Part shown: one piece after another, positions 36,808-49,173 of the stretch | Layout: every line of letters starts with the position of its first letter | Numbering within the stretch: the first letter of the stretch is position 1 | Source of the DNA: Dickeya aquatica | Lineage (GTDB): Bacteria; Pseudomonadota; Gammaproteobacteria; Enterobacterales; Enterobacteriaceae | Length of the DNA stretch: 64,000 nucleotides | Direction of reading: 5' to 3' | NCBI RefSeq assembly: GCF_900095885.1 | Contig: NZ_LT615367.1 | Coordinates: 1-64,000, forward strand | The notes under the pieces: generated by a model | Told to the model about the DNA's origin: nothing | Database searches by the model: none | Seen by the model: the letters and a program-made list of their open reading frames with translations, nothing else | Program-made: the position numbers and the translations under genes

Positions 36808-38589
36808 TTAGAGCGTTGAGGGCAGTGTGGCAGCCGCAGGTTCAGGGAGTGGTACAGGTGATGCCGCTTCGGGAGCCGCCGTGGGAGTGACGGCTGTTGG
36901 CGCGGTGTCATTTACACTGCCCTGATGCATATTTTGGTTGAATGTTCGCCCGTTGCTGTCAATTCCCTGAAGCGTTCCTCCAAGCGTTGGCTTGAGCGGG
37001 CTGGTCGCGTCCAGTCGGCCATTTAAATGCAGTTGCAGGTTTGTGTTGCCAGCCGGCGCAGTGGCGGGCTGCGGCCATCCCCAGCGGGTTAACACATCAA
37101 ACGCGACCGCCTTGCCGTTTAAATCCAGTGTGAACAGGCGAGAGGGTTGCTGGCTGATAACGGCTTTGGCTTCCAGCAGACCGCTTTTCGTAAAGGCACT
37201 GAGATCGGTCAACGTAATCTGGTTGTCATTGGCACTTAATGCTACGGAAGGCCGGCGTACATCCACTTTGTTAAAGGTCGCGTCGCTGGCATTCAACGTG
37301 AGTGACCCTTGCCAGATGCCCCATTGATGATTACGTGCCAGCAACAGGTTATTGCCTGACCCATCCAGTGCCGTGAGCTGAAAGGGAAACTCGGGCGTGA
37401 TATCGATCAACAGGTTGTGGTTGGCACTGAATTTTTTGATTTCCACCTCTGTCAGCCAGTCAGGCAGCGTTTGCATCCAGCGCTGTCGCCAGTCTCCCGG
37501 TAGGGTGTATTCCATCCCGGCGACGACCAGTTCATCGAGCGTCAGGCGGTGGTTGCTGCGTAACCAGTTACCTGACGTACGCAGCAGTCCCCCCTCCCAG
37601 CGGGTTGAAAACTGCTTGACGTTAACGCCTTGTTTTGACAAATCCAGACTGACTATGGGGTCAACAAAATGCATGTTACCGTTCACGATGTCGGTTGCAT
37701 TAAACGATAAGGAGCCGTCATCGCTTTGCCAGTCATTTTGCCGAAACGTGACGTTTTGCAGCGTGACATCTAAATCGGTCAATGCCCAGTTTAGCCCTTC
37801 GATACGTGCATCAATCAGGTCAAAACGGTTAATCGTCACCGCTGGCAGGTGAGTGACGGGTTGCCAGAAGTCCGTGATAGATTGCTGTGTTTGCAGTCGA
37901 ACGTTACTCAAACGCAACGTATTGACCAGCCAACTGCCGTCTGCGGCCCGGGAGGCATTACCGGTGAGCTCGCCACGCGCGACATCTGCACCGAAATTCT
38001 CCAGCATGAGTTGTTGCCCATTAAATTGGCCCTGTACCAGCACTTTGCTGGCAGGTAAATCATTGAGCGTTAACGATTGTGCGCTTAACTGAAAAGCGGC
38101 TTTTTTACCTAACAGCGCCCCTTGCTCGGGTTGCCAGGGCGTAATACCGCCGGTTACCTGTTCACCCTGCAAACGCCAGTCGCCATCCTGGCCCTGTAGT
38201 GCCATATTTTTTAGCTGGAGCCGGTCAGCTTCAATGGGCAGGGTGAAACCGGTTTGCGCCAGATTAAGTGTGCCGCCTTCCAGTATCAGGCTGGAAAAAT
38301 GGCGAGGGTCGGTTATCTGGCGCACACTGAACCCTACCACAATATTTTTAGCAACCAGCGTAACAGGCTGATTTTTGTGGCTGAAACTGATGTCCTGAAG
38401 CGTGATTTGCCCAGGGGAAGACCAGTCATGCACCATTTTTTTAAATGACACCTGGTATTCGGCACGTTGATTAACCCACTGGGTAATCTGCTTTGCGCCC
38501 CATTGCGTCTGGGCCAAGACATACAGCACGATCACTACCAGTAATACCAGTAGCAGCAGTGTGAGAATAAGTTTCCCGATAAGTTTCAT
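36808..38589 (-). CDS. yicH: AsmA-family protein YicH
   Basis: 593 residues (E. coli 569). One N-terminal membrane anchor (LILTLLLLVLLVVIVLYVL, about residues 8-26), then a large periplasmic beta-rich AsmA-like region with family blocks NWALTDLDVTLQN, RWEGGLLRTSGNWLRS and ATFNKVDVRRPSVAL. The C-terminal tail from about 545 is Ala/Pro/Thr-rich low complexity and longer than in E. coli. AsmA-like proteins are proposed to bridge the envelope and move phospholipids to the outer membrane; YicH itself is poorly characterised. It lies downstream of xanP, as in E. coli. Confidence 0.92.
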   Translation of the reverse strand: MKLIGKLILTLLLLVLLVVIVLYVLAQTQWGAKQITQWVNQRAEYQVSFKKMVHDWSSPGQITLQDISFSHKNQPVTLVAKNIVVGFSVRQITDPRHFSSLILEGGTLNLAQTGFTLPIEADRLQLKNMALQGQDGDWRLQGEQVTGGITPWQPEQGALLGKKAAFQLSAQSLTLNDLPASKVLVQGQFNGQQLMLENFGADVARGELTGNASRAADGSWLVNTLRLSNVRLQTQQSITDFWQPVTHLPAVTINRFDLIDARIEGLNWALTDLDVTLQNVTFRQNDWQSDDGSLSFNATDIVNGNMHFVDPIVSLDLSKQGVNVKQFSTRWEGGLLRTSGNWLRSNHRLTLDELVVAGMEYTLPGDWRQRWMQTLPDWLTEVEIKKFSANHNLLIDITPEFPFQLTALDGSGNNLLLARNHQWGIWQGSLTLNASDATFNKVDVRRPSVALSANDNQITLTDLSAFTKSGLLEAKAVISQQPSRLFTLDLNGKAVAFDVLTRWGWPQPATAPAGNTNLQLHLNGRLDATSPLKPTLGGTLQGIDSNGRTFNQNMHQGSVNDTAPTAVTPTAAPEAASPVPLPEPAAATLPSTL

Positions 38590-38679
38590 TGCTTAAGTCC
38601 GTGCCTGTCACAAGAGATTATGGTGTTATGCCGTAATTACTCAGCCGTCTCAACAAGTAACTTATTACAGCAAATAAAT

Positions 38680-38707
38680 AAGGGCCGATGTTACACCATC
38701 GGCCCTT
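38680..38707 (-). terminator. Terminator-like hairpin after xanP
   Basis: An 11-bp stem AAGGGCCGATG/CATCGGCCCTT with a 6-base loop, followed on the minus strand by a TTATTTATTT tract. It lies between xanP and yicH. Confidence 0.75.
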
Positions 38708-38744
38708 ATTATCACGTCAGATTAAAAATTTCTGGAAGCGTGGT

Positions 38745-40133
38745 TTACTCTTTTTCGTGAGGAAAGACCAGATTCAACACAATTGCTGTGATGCCGCCCG
38801 CAGCGATACCGGACGACAGCAGGGTTTTCAGCCAGTCTGGCGCAAATTGCAGAATCAGCGGCTGCTGAGAAACGCCCAGCCCGACGGCCAGCGACAGCGC
38901 AATGATCATGATAGCCCGGCGGTTGAGTGGCTCACGGGAAACGATACGCACGCCAGAGGCGGCAATGGTGCCGAACATGACGATGGTCGCACCACCCAAC
39001 ACCGGCTCGGGAATATGCTGGACAAAGCCGCTGACTGCCGGGAACAAACCAAGCACGATAAGCATCAGCGCGACAACAAAACCGACATAACGGCTGGCGA
39101 CGCCAGTCAACTGGATTACGCCGTTGTTCTGGCCAAAGCAGGAGTTAGGGAAAGTGTTAAACACCGCAGACAGGCAGGAGTTAAGGCCGTTGGCCAGCAC
39201 ACCGCCTTTCAGGCGTTTCATATACAGCGGCCCGCTAACCGGCTGCTCTGAGACATCGGAGGTTGCGGTGATGTCACCAATGGTTTCCAGCGAGGTCACC
39301 ATAAACACCAGCATTAATGGAACCAGCAAACTCCAGTCAAAGCCCAGACCGTAGTACATCGGGGTTGGTACCATGATAAGCGATGAGGCGCTGGCGGCGG
39401 TATGCTCTGGCAACATGCCCATCAGCCAGGCGGCCAGGTAGCCTACTGCCATGGCTATCACCAGTGATGCGACGCGCAGATAAGGATTGCGCTGGCGGTT
39501 CAGCAGAATAATCACGGCCAATACCACTGCGGCCAGCAGTAAATTCTGGGGTGCGCCAAAGGTATGGTTGCTCATGGCGGCAAAGCCACCGCCAATCGAG
39601 GTCAGGCCAACCTGAATCAGTGATAAGCCGATTATCATCACCACAATCCCGGAAACCAGCGGGGTAATGATGCGACGCGCCAGATGTAATACGCGCGAGA
39701 GCAGCATTTCTGTGCAAGACGCCACCATCAGGGTGCCAAACAATGCGGCCATCATGGTTGGCACATCTGCCCCGCCGTTTTTTAGCGCCATGCCGCCCAT
39801 AATCAGCGGAGTCACAAAGTTAAAGCTGGTACCCTGAATCGACAGCAGGCCAGAGCCGACCGGCCCCCAGGTTTTAATTTGTAAAATTGATGCCAGGCCG
39901 GAGGCGAACAGCGACATGCTAATAATGTGCTGAGTGTCCTGAGCGGGCAGGCCCAATGCCTGACAAATCAATAGTGCCGGGGTAATCACCGCGACAAACA
40001 TCGCCAACAGGTGCTGACAGGCGGCAAACAGGGTTTGCGGCAGCGGCGGTCTGTCTTCAAGGCGATAGATGAGTTCACTGCGCTGAGGTGCAGCAGCGGC
40101 TTCTGTTTGGGACGTTTCCGTGGTGGTAGTCAT
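38745..40133 (-). CDS. xanP: Xanthine:H+ symporter XanP (NCS2 family)
   Basis: 462 residues (E. coli 463). NCS2/NAT nucleobase transporter with about 14 membrane segments. Conserved segments seen are [51 protein letters not shown] and [20 protein letters not shown], the last containing the family QNNGV motif that shapes substrate selectivity. It imports xanthine. A perfect PurR-like palindrome about 60 bp upstream suggests purine control. Confidence 0.96.
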   Translation of the reverse strand: MTTTTETSQTEAAAAPQRSELIYRLEDRPPLPQTLFAACQHLLAMFVAVITPALLICQALGLPAQDTQHIISMSLFASGLASILQIKTWGPVGSGLLSIQGTSFNFVTPLIMGGMALKNGGADVPTMMAALFGTLMVASCTEMLLSRVLHLARRIITPLVSGIVVMIIGLSLIQVGLTSIGGGFAAMSNHTFGAPQNLLLAAVVLAVIILLNRQRNPYLRVASLVIAMAVGYLAAWLMGMLPEHTAASASSLIMVPTPMYYGLGFDWSLLVPLMLVFMVTSLETIGDITATSDVSEQPVSGPLYMKRLKGGVLANGLNSCLSAVFNTFPNSCFGQNNGVIQLTGVASRYVGFVVALMLIVLGLFPAVSGFVQHIPEPVLGGATIVMFGTIAASGVRIVSREPLNRRAIMIIALSLAVGLGVSQQPLILQFAPDWLKTLLSSGIAAGGITAIVLNLVFPHEKE

Positions 40134-40192
40134 GATGTAAGTTGGCGTTCCTGAAACGACAAAGAGCGCATTTTAATGATCTCTTTGCTGAA

Positions 40193-40206
40193 AGCAAACG
40201 TTTGCT
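40193..40206 (-). promoter_or_regulatory. PurR-type operator upstream of xanP
   Basis: AGCAAACGTTTGCT is a perfect 14-bp palindrome. The PurR consensus is ACGCAAACGTTTGCGT, so the central 12 bases GCAAACGTTTGC are exact. It lies 60 bp upstream of the start of a purine transporter. Other LacI-family regulators recognise related palindromes, so PurR is likely but not proven. Confidence 0.72.
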
Positions 40207-40548
40207 AATGTTCGGGCGAATGATTTTTGGGTCATGGAATAAAGCCAAAGATGATTTTTATTCGTAGAATAAGGGATACATTAATAAACCATCTGAATTG
40301 CTACAATTTCATCTAGATATGAACATTAATCTATCGCATGTAATTTTATTATCTTGCTAATTATTTGTAATTTATTAATCTCTATTATAAATATTATTTT
40401 CAGCTAGATTAAAATATTTCGCATGATATATAATGGTCTAAATTTTTATACGATCATTATAATATGGCAAGGTTGCAGGAAGCGACTTTCTCCTTTCTGC
40501 ACTATATAAATAAAAATATTTTCATTTTAAATATTCAAGGATGGTAAT
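40207..40548. other. AT-rich noncoding left part of a low-GC islet
   Basis: About 340 bp, strikingly A/T-rich relative to the GC-balanced core around it. No open frame of note. Several TATAAT-like stretches occur (for example in GATATATAATGG near 40425 and CATTATAATATGG near 40455). An imperfect hairpin GCAGGAAG...CTTTCTGC lies near 40475-40500, just before the broken gene. The base composition suggests acquired DNA. Confidence 0.6.
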
Positions 40549-40870
40549 ATGAAATTAAAAATAGTCTTGATGGTGCTATTTTTTCTATAACGGCTCAAGC
40601 AACTGTCACCAAATTAAAAGGTTTTTGTGTTTTTGGCACTGTTTATGACACGCTGCCAAAGGGGTTAAATTTGATGTGAATGATGAATTGATTGTGTCTG
40701 AACCAATCATTATTCCTATTGAAGGTGCTGAATACATACATTTTGTTGTACTTGATAGAATGAATAAAGAAAGTGCAATAGTTTATGATCCTGAAATTGG
40801 GAAAGTGAATATGCCGATTTATGAGTTAAAACATCGATGGAACGGATATGAATTATTAATCGGAGGCTGA
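40549..40870 (+). pseudogene. Broken C39-peptidase-like exported protein
   Basis: A good ribosome site (AAGGA) and ATG at 40549 open a short signal-like peptide MKLKIVLMVLFFL that stops at 40588-40590. The reading then continues in two other frames: FSITAQATVTKLKGFCVFG (from 40584) and, after a G-run near 40660, KFDVNDELIVSEPIIIPIEG onward to the TGA at 40868. The last part reads like the C-terminal half of C39 peptidases (IHFVVLDR, DPEIGK, RWNGYELLI), with the catalytic His and Asp positions. The region that should hold the catalytic Cys is short or lost. Two frame changes, at a T-run and a G-run, make it a pseudogene unless they are sequencing errors. AT-rich. Confidence 0.55.
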
Positions 40871-40871
40871 G

Positions 40872-41258
40872 GTGACGAATAATATAAATGGGTTGAATAA
40901 GGGTGATGCAGCAGTTGATGGGGCATGGAAAATTCAGGTTAATAAAAGAAATGAAGAATTTAATGAGATCCTAAGTATAGTAGCTAATGAACAGCAAAAA
41001 AACACGATGTCACCTGTTTCACTCGTGAATGCAAAAACAGGGAATAATGTTTTTAATAGTTTTGTCAGTAATTTCTTGGAAAGTAATCCTGATACTCCAT
41101 CAGGAAAAGATGTATCGGATAACTTATCTAAAGAGGAGAAGTTTATTTTAAATGAAGCTAATTCTTTGTTAAGAAATAGGATTATCTTCAATAAATATAT
41201 ATCACAGTTGCAAAACTCTGAAACCAATACCGGTTCAGTGATTTTTGTTAAAATATAA
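40872..41258 (+). CDS. Hypothetical hydrophilic protein of a low-GC islet
   Basis: 128 residues, not recognised. It starts with GTG at 40872, preceded by GGAGG at 40862-40866, which is a strong ribosome site and the main reason to believe it. The product is soluble-looking, Asn/Ser/Lys-rich, without signal peptide or membrane segment. Helical stretches are likely around residues 20-45 and 88-115 (LSKEEKFILNEANSLLRNR). It follows the broken C39-like gene by 1 bp and may have been its partner. Base composition is AT-rich, unlike recG downstream. Codon use supports acquisition. Confidence 0.5.
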   Translation: MTNNINGLNKGDAAVDGAWKIQVNKRNEEFNEILSIVANEQQKNTMSPVSLVNAKTGNNVFNSFVSNFLESNPDTPSGKDVSDNLSKEEKFILNEANSLLRNRIIFNKYISQLQNSETNTGSVIFVKI

Positions 41259-41321
41259 TATATATTTTTCAGTTATATGTAATAATGATATTAACCATAA
41301 AATGGATCCTAACGTGGTGCA

Positions 41322-43403
41322 TCAAGCGTTGGTATAGCGGGTACGTTCAGGAAGCCAGCGTGCTATCAGGGCGTTGGCGTGTTCCGGGTAATGGGTATGG
41401 AGATGGCGGGCAACGCGTTGCACCTGAGGGATAAGTGCCTGATCGCGCAATAAATCGGCGACTTTAAAGGCGGCGTTACCGGTCTGTCGGGTGCCAAGCA
41501 GTTCACCGGGGCCGCGAATTTCCAGGTCGCGCTGGGCAATCACAAAGCCGTCATGGCTGTCGCGCAGTACCTGTAAACGCTGTTGCGCGGTTTTACTCAG
41601 CGGTGATTTATATAACAGTACGCAATGTGAGGCCACCGCCCCTCGCCCGACGCGGCCACGCAACTGATGTAATTGCGCCAGCCCCAGTCGTTCCGGGTTT
41701 TCGATTATCATCAAACTGGCATTTGGCACATCAACGCCGACCTCTATCACCGTTGTTGCTACCAGCAATTGCAATTGGTTGGCCTTGAAGGCCTCCATGA
41801 CCGCCTGTTTTTCCTTCGGTTTCATGCGGCCATGCACCAGCCCAATAGCGAGATCGGGTAAGGCTAACTGTAACTCCTGACAGGTTGCCTGCGCGGCCTG
41901 TGCCTCCAGCAGGTCAGACTCGTCAATCAGCGTGCACACCCAATATGCCTGCCTGCCTTCCTCAAGACAGGCATGGTGCACACGCTGGATAATCTCATCA
42001 CGTCGGGTATCGGCTATGGCGACGGTGGTAACAGGGGTGCGCCCCGGTGGTAACTCATCAATGACAGAGGTATCCAGATCGGCATAGGCCGTCATCGCCA
42101 GTGTGCGTGGGATTGGCGTGGCCGTCATAATCAGTTGGTGCGGGTGAAAGCCCTGCTCTTCGCCCTTTTCCCACAAGGCCAGCCGCTGATGCACGCCAAA
42201 CCGGTGCTGTTCATCAATAATGACCAGCGCCAGCCCATGAAATTGCACCTGTTGCTGGAAAATGGCATGGGTGCCGACCACCATCGCCACCTGACCGCTG
42301 GCAATCGCGTCTTGTTGGGACTGACGCGCCTTGCCTTTTTGTTTACCCGCCAGCCAGCCGACTTCGATGCCCAGTGGCTCAAACCAGCGACGGAAGTTGG
42401 CGGCATGTTGCTCGGCCAGCAACTCGGTCGGTGCCATCAAAGCGACCTGTCTGCCGTGTGCAATAGCACGCAGTGCCGCCAGTGCGGCCACCAGTGTTTT
42501 GCCTGAACCTACATCCCCTTGCACCAAACGCATCATCGGGAATGGCTGGTTCATATCCTGCCCGATTTCTGCCACGACCCGCTGCTGTGCGGCTGTCGGG
42601 CTAAACGGTAAGGCTGCCAGCAGTTGTGATGTCAGGCGTTGCTCTGGCGGTAGCGGTTGTGCGCGGTGGCGCTTCGCCCCGGCTCTGACGGCCAGCATAC
42701 TGAGCTGATGGGCCAGTAGTTCTTCCATCACCAACCGTTGTTGTGCCGGATGTTGGCCTTGCTCAAGTTCGCTGAGTTTGACATCGGGTGGTGGGCGATG
42801 CAGGGTGCGCAGTGCGTCAGGTAAGCTGATAAGCCCATGGCACATCTCGGGCGGCAGCAGTTCAGCCATCGGGTTGCTATCCAGGCAGGCGAGCGCCTGA
42901 TCGGTCAGTTTGCGCAGCGTCGCCTGCCGAATCCCCTCGGTTGTGGGGTAAACTGGTGTGAGCGTTTCCTGTAGTTCAACGACCGCGCTCTCGCCCTGCA
43001 CCCGGTACTCGGGGTGGATAATTTCTCCACCGAGCTTTCCCCGGCGCACTTCACCATAAGCGAGCACTCGCTTACCTGGTGAAAGGCTGTTTTTCATGGC
43101 GGCATTAAAATTGAAAAAGCGCAGCGTCAGTACGCCGCTGCCATCGCTAATCTGGCATGTCAGCATGCGTTTGCGGCCAAACGTGATGTCACTGCGTAAT
43201 ACGTCGCCTTCCACCGTGGCGTACATGCCCGGCAGCAGATTATTTATTGGGTAGAGATGAGTGCGGTCTTCATAACGCAACGGTAAGTGCAGCAGCAGGT
43301 CTTGCACGGTTTCCAGCCCAAGCCGGGCCAGCTTTTCCGCCTGACTGGCCCCAACACCGGCAAGCGTACTTAACGGCTGGGTGTGCAGCAGGCGGCTGTT
43401 CAT
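41322..43403 (-). CDS. recG: ATP-dependent DNA helicase RecG
   Basis: 693 residues, E. coli length. The N-terminal OB-fold wedge domain (about 60-160) is followed by SF2 helicase motifs: I QGDVGSGKTLVA, Ia MAPTELLAEQHA, II IIDEQHRFG (DEQH variant usual for RecG), III TATPIPRT, V GVDVPNASLMII and VI QLRGRVGRG. It reverses stalled forks and processes Holliday junctions and R-loops. Start and trmH stop overlap as TAATG (43401-43405), so it is coupled to trmH. Last gene of rpoZ-spoT-trmH-recG. Confidence 0.98.
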   Translation of the reverse strand: MNSRLLHTQPLSTLAGVGASQAEKLARLGLETVQDLLLHLPLRYEDRTHLYPINNLLPGMYATVEGDVLRSDITFGRKRMLTCQISDGSGVLTLRFFNFNAAMKNSLSPGKRVLAYGEVRRGKLGGEIIHPEYRVQGESAVVELQETLTPVYPTTEGIRQATLRKLTDQALACLDSNPMAELLPPEMCHGLISLPDALRTLHRPPPDVKLSELEQGQHPAQQRLVMEELLAHQLSMLAVRAGAKRHRAQPLPPEQRLTSQLLAALPFSPTAAQQRVVAEIGQDMNQPFPMMRLVQGDVGSGKTLVAALAALRAIAHGRQVALMAPTELLAEQHAANFRRWFEPLGIEVGWLAGKQKGKARQSQQDAIASGQVAMVVGTHAIFQQQVQFHGLALVIIDEQHRFGVHQRLALWEKGEEQGFHPHQLIMTATPIPRTLAMTAYADLDTSVIDELPPGRTPVTTVAIADTRRDEIIQRVHHACLEEGRQAYWVCTLIDESDLLEAQAAQATCQELQLALPDLAIGLVHGRMKPKEKQAVMEAFKANQLQLLVATTVIEVGVDVPNASLMIIENPERLGLAQLHQLRGRVGRGAVASHCVLLYKSPLSKTAQQRLQVLRDSHDGFVIAQRDLEIRGPGELLGTRQTGNAAFKVADLLRDQALIPQVQRVARHLHTHYPEHANALIARWLPERTRYTNA

Positions 43404-44113
43404 TATTGTTCCGTAGCGGGCTGCGGTTCAGCGGCCTGCATCGTAGCCCACCATTGGGCTTCGGCAATGACCTGGCCGGTGGTGTCAATCAACGGGCGAG
43501 GCAAGCCTTTGCGTTTGGCGACACGCGCCAGTACCGGATAACCGCCTTCGAATAACAGGCGTTGCTGTTCTTCCTCGTCCAGTGGGCTGTTATTGCGTTG
43601 ATACATTCCGGCAATTTGGCGCTGGCGTTGTGCTTCGTACAAAATCAGCGCGGAGGCAACCGACACGTTGAGCGATTGCACCATACCGGTCATCGGAATA
43701 ATGATGTCTTGATCGGCTAACGCCAGTGCATCGTCGGAGATCCCGGTTTTTTCCTGACCGAGCAAAATGCAGGTGGGGCGGGTGTAATCGATGTCACGGA
43801 AGTCTACTGCACTGGCCGAGAGGTTCGTGGCGAGAATTTGCATTCCCTCGGTTTTCAGGTGGGTCACGGCTTCCTGAATGGTGCGATGGGTTTTTACCTG
43901 CACCCAGCTATTACTGCCTGCTGCTGTCGATACCAGCGTTCTCATGCGGTGAGTCGGCCAGACGGCATGCACCTGATGCACTCCCACTGCATCCGCCGTG
44001 CGGATCACGGCGGAAATATTGTGTGGTTTGTGCACCTGTTCCATACACACCGTCAGATCAGGCTGGCGGTTATTGAGCATCTCACGGATGCGTGCATAAC
44101 GTTCTGGGCTCAT
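43403..44113 (-). CDS. trmH: tRNA (guanosine-18-2'-O)-methyltransferase TrmH (SpoU)
   Basis: 236 residues (E. coli 229). SPOUT methyltransferase with motif 1 NISAVIRTADAVG (about residues 29-41), motif 2 LLGQEKTGISDDAL and motif 3 IPMTGMVQSLNVSVASALILYE (knot). It forms Gm18 in the D loop of tRNAs using SAM. Located 6 bp after spoT and overlapping recG by TAATG. The C-terminus is a little longer than in E. coli. Confidence 0.97.
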   Translation of the reverse strand: MSPERYARIREMLNNRQPDLTVCMEQVHKPHNISAVIRTADAVGVHQVHAVWPTHRMRTLVSTAAGSNSWVQVKTHRTIQEAVTHLKTEGMQILATNLSASAVDFRDIDYTRPTCILLGQEKTGISDDALALADQDIIIPMTGMVQSLNVSVASALILYEAQRQRQIAGMYQRNNSPLDEEEQQRLLFEGGYPVLARVAKRKGLPRPLIDTTGQVIAEAQWWATMQAAEPQPATEQ

Positions 44114-44119
44114 AACAGG

Positions 44120-46222
44120 CTAATTTCGGTTACGGTTAACTTTTATTACGTCCGGCATGACTCGGATTTTGCGCATAATATTCGCCAGATGAATGCGATC
44201 GCGCGCAGTCAGGCGGATGAAGGCGCTGTATACCCTGCCATCACGCTCTTCGGTGTTAATACTCTGAATATTGGAGTTAGACGCACTGATGGCTGCCGTC
44301 AGGTTCGCCAGCGCACCCTGATGGTTGAACATATCGACCTTGATTTCAGTCATAAATTCCTGCTCAGTCACCTTATCCCACTCGACCGCCATGAATTTTT
44401 CCGGCTCTTTCTGGTAGCCTCGGATATTGCGGCAGGATTCGTGATGAATCACCAACCCTTTACCGGGGCTGACATGGGCGATAATCGGGTCGCCTGGGAT
44501 CGGGCGGCAGCACTTGGCGAAGGTAATCAGTACGCCGTCTGCGCCTTTGATAGGCAGCTTGCGAATACCGGTCGTGCCGGTTTCCGTTTGCTCTTCCAGC
44601 AAATTATTCGCCACGACCACGCTCATGGCGTTGCCCAATCCGACTTCTGCCAGCAAATCGTCCAGTGAGGCCAGTTTCATGCGCTCCAGCTCGCGCTGGA
44701 TATTGTACTCAGAAATATCAGACAGCTTGCGTCCATTACCCAAAGCATGGTTGAGCAGGCGACGGCCCAGGCTGACAGAATCATCACGCTTGAGGTTTTT
44801 CAACATCTGGCGGATTTTGGCCCGCGCTTTCGAACTGACGACAAAATTAAGCCAGGCGGCATTTGGGCGAGCGCCCGGCGCGGTGATGATTTCCACCGTT
44901 TGCCCGCTGGAAAGCGCCTGCGACAGCGGATAAGGCTGACGATCGACGCGTGCACCAACGCAGGCATGACCGATGTCGGTATGTACCGCGTAGGCAAAAT
45001 CGACCGGGGTGGAACCCGCAGGTAACTGAACGATACGCCCTTCGGGGGTGAAGACGTAAATCTCATCGGGGAAGAGATCCGATTTTACGCTTTCAATAAA
45101 TTCAAACGAGCTGCCTGCGCTTTGTTGCAGTTCCAGCAGGCTTTGCATCCAGCGTTGTGCCCGCACCTGAGCGGTCGTGCTACTGCTCTCGCCCTCTTTG
45201 TAGGCCCAGTGCGCTGCAACCCCCATTTCCGCCATTTGGTCCATATCTTCGGTACGAATTTGTACTTCAACCGGAACACCGTGCGGGCCAATCAGTGAGG
45301 TATGCAGTGACTGATAGCCGTTGGCTTTGGGAATGGCGATGTAGTCTTTTACCCGGCCTGGGCGTGGTTTGTACAGGCTGTGTGCCTGGCCCAGAACGCG
45401 ATAACAGGTATCCACCTCTTTGACGATCACCCGGAAGGCATAAATATCCATAATCGAGTGAAAACGCTGCTCTTTGAGGTGCATCTTGCAGTAAATCGAG
45501 TAGAGGTGTTTTTCTCTGCCGCTGACGCGACAACTGATACCCGCCTCTTTCAAGCGCCCTTCAATTTCAGAGAGGATCTTCTGAATCATCTCTTTGCGAT
45601 TACCGCGCGCGGCTTTGACCACTTCTTTGATAACGCGATAACGGTTGGGATAGAGTGCTTCGAACCCAAGCTCTTCCAGTTCGGTTTTCAGATGGTGAAT
45701 ACCGAGGCGGTGCGCGAGCGGGCTGTAGATTTCCAGGGTTTCGCGGGCGATACGGCGGCGTTTATCTGGCCGCAGTGAGCCCAGCGTGCGCATGTTGTGG
45801 GTGCGGTCGGCCAGTTTTATCAGGATGACGCGAATATCCTGCACCATCGCCATGATCATTTTGCGGAAGTTTTCTGCCTGCGCCTCTTTCTTGTCGCGGA
45901 ATTTCAGCTTATCCAGCTTGGAAACCCCCTCCACCAGTTCGGCGACGCTTTTACCGAATAGCTGTTCCATGTCCTGATAGGTGGCGGGCGTATCCTCGAT
46001 GACGTCGTGCAATAGCGCAGCCATTAGCGTTTCGTAATCAAGGCGCATTTCCGCCAGAATACAAGCCACCGCAACAGGATGGGTGATGTAAGGCTCACCG
46101 CTGGAGCGAGTCTGCCCCTCGTGAGCATCACGCGCGACAAGATAAGCCTGCTTGAGACGTTTTATCTGATCTTGTGGCAGATAACGCTGAATCAGCAGAT
46201 CGAGGCTTTCAAACAGATACAA
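44120..46222 (-). CDS. spoT: Bifunctional (p)ppGpp synthetase/hydrolase SpoT
   Basis: 700 residues (E. coli 702). HD hydrolase domain with ITHPVAVACILAE and LHDVIEDT (about residues 45-80), synthetase domain around 190-340, TGS domain (EIYVFTPEGRIVQLPAGSTP, about 385-405), helical and Zn-finger-like region with FAKCCRPIPGDPI, and a C-terminal ACT domain. It sets basal ppGpp in response to carbon, fatty-acid and iron stress. It starts with TTG at 46222, as in E. coli. 24 bp after rpoZ. Confidence 0.98.
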   Translation of the reverse strand: MYLFESLDLLIQRYLPQDQIKRLKQAYLVARDAHEGQTRSSGEPYITHPVAVACILAEMRLDYETLMAALLHDVIEDTPATYQDMEQLFGKSVAELVEGVSKLDKLKFRDKKEAQAENFRKMIMAMVQDIRVILIKLADRTHNMRTLGSLRPDKRRRIARETLEIYSPLAHRLGIHHLKTELEELGFEALYPNRYRVIKEVVKAARGNRKEMIQKILSEIEGRLKEAGISCRVSGREKHLYSIYCKMHLKEQRFHSIMDIYAFRVIVKEVDTCYRVLGQAHSLYKPRPGRVKDYIAIPKANGYQSLHTSLIGPHGVPVEVQIRTEDMDQMAEMGVAAHWAYKEGESSSTTAQVRAQRWMQSLLELQQSAGSSFEFIESVKSDLFPDEIYVFTPEGRIVQLPAGSTPVDFAYAVHTDIGHACVGARVDRQPYPLSQALSSGQTVEIITAPGARPNAAWLNFVVSSKARAKIRQMLKNLKRDDSVSLGRRLLNHALGNGRKLSDISEYNIQRELERMKLASLDDLLAEVGLGNAMSVVVANNLLEEQTETGTTGIRKLPIKGADGVLITFAKCCRPIPGDPIIAHVSPGKGLVIHHESCRNIRGYQKEPEKFMAVEWDKVTEQEFMTEIKVDMFNHQGALANLTAAISASNSNIQSINTEERDGRVYSAFIRLTARDRIHLANIMRKIRVMPDVIKVNRNRN

Positions 46223-46246
46223 GGGCGACTCGTGAGCAAATGCGAA

Positions 46247-46522
46247 TTAACGACGACCTTCAGCAATAGCGGTTACAGCCTGAATCTCTGCTGCTTCCTG
46301 CTCCTGCTGTTCCTGACGTTCGCGGGTGTCCAGAATCTGGTTATTGATAAGACCTTCTTCAATTTCACGCAGCGCGATAACGGTATATTTGTCGTTTTCT
46401 TCTGGAACCAGCGGATCTTTGCCACCCACCTGGATCTGACGGGCGCGACGGGCTGCGACCAGCACCAGGTCAAAGCGATTACCAATTTTTTCTACAGCGT
46501 CCTGAACAGTTACGCGTGCCAT
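46247..46522 (-). CDS. rpoZ: RNA polymerase omega subunit
   Basis: 91 residues, E. coli length. [20 protein letters not shown] and AARRARQIQ are the conserved beta'-contacting segments. It helps assemble RNA polymerase and contributes to ppGpp site 1, which fits its place immediately before spoT. Confidence 0.97.
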   Translation of the reverse strand: MARVTVQDAVEKIGNRFDLVLVAARRARQIQVGGKDPLVPEENDKYTVIALREIEEGLINNQILDTRERQEQQEQEAAEIQAVTAIAEGRR

Positions 46523-46576
46523 AGTGTGTACTCCAGTGGGGAAATAAAATGACTGGGCATCATACTGAAACTGCCG

Positions 46577-47260
<684 letters not shown>

Positions 47261-47307
47261 TTATACACGCCGTTTCCTTGTCAGTCGCGTTCAATAGCCT
47301 GCGCTGA

Positions 47308-49173
<1,866 letters not shown>

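Noticed and set aside
43838..44668. 276-codon frame opposite trmH/spoT
   Set aside because: Crosses two conserved antisense genes and has no independent support.
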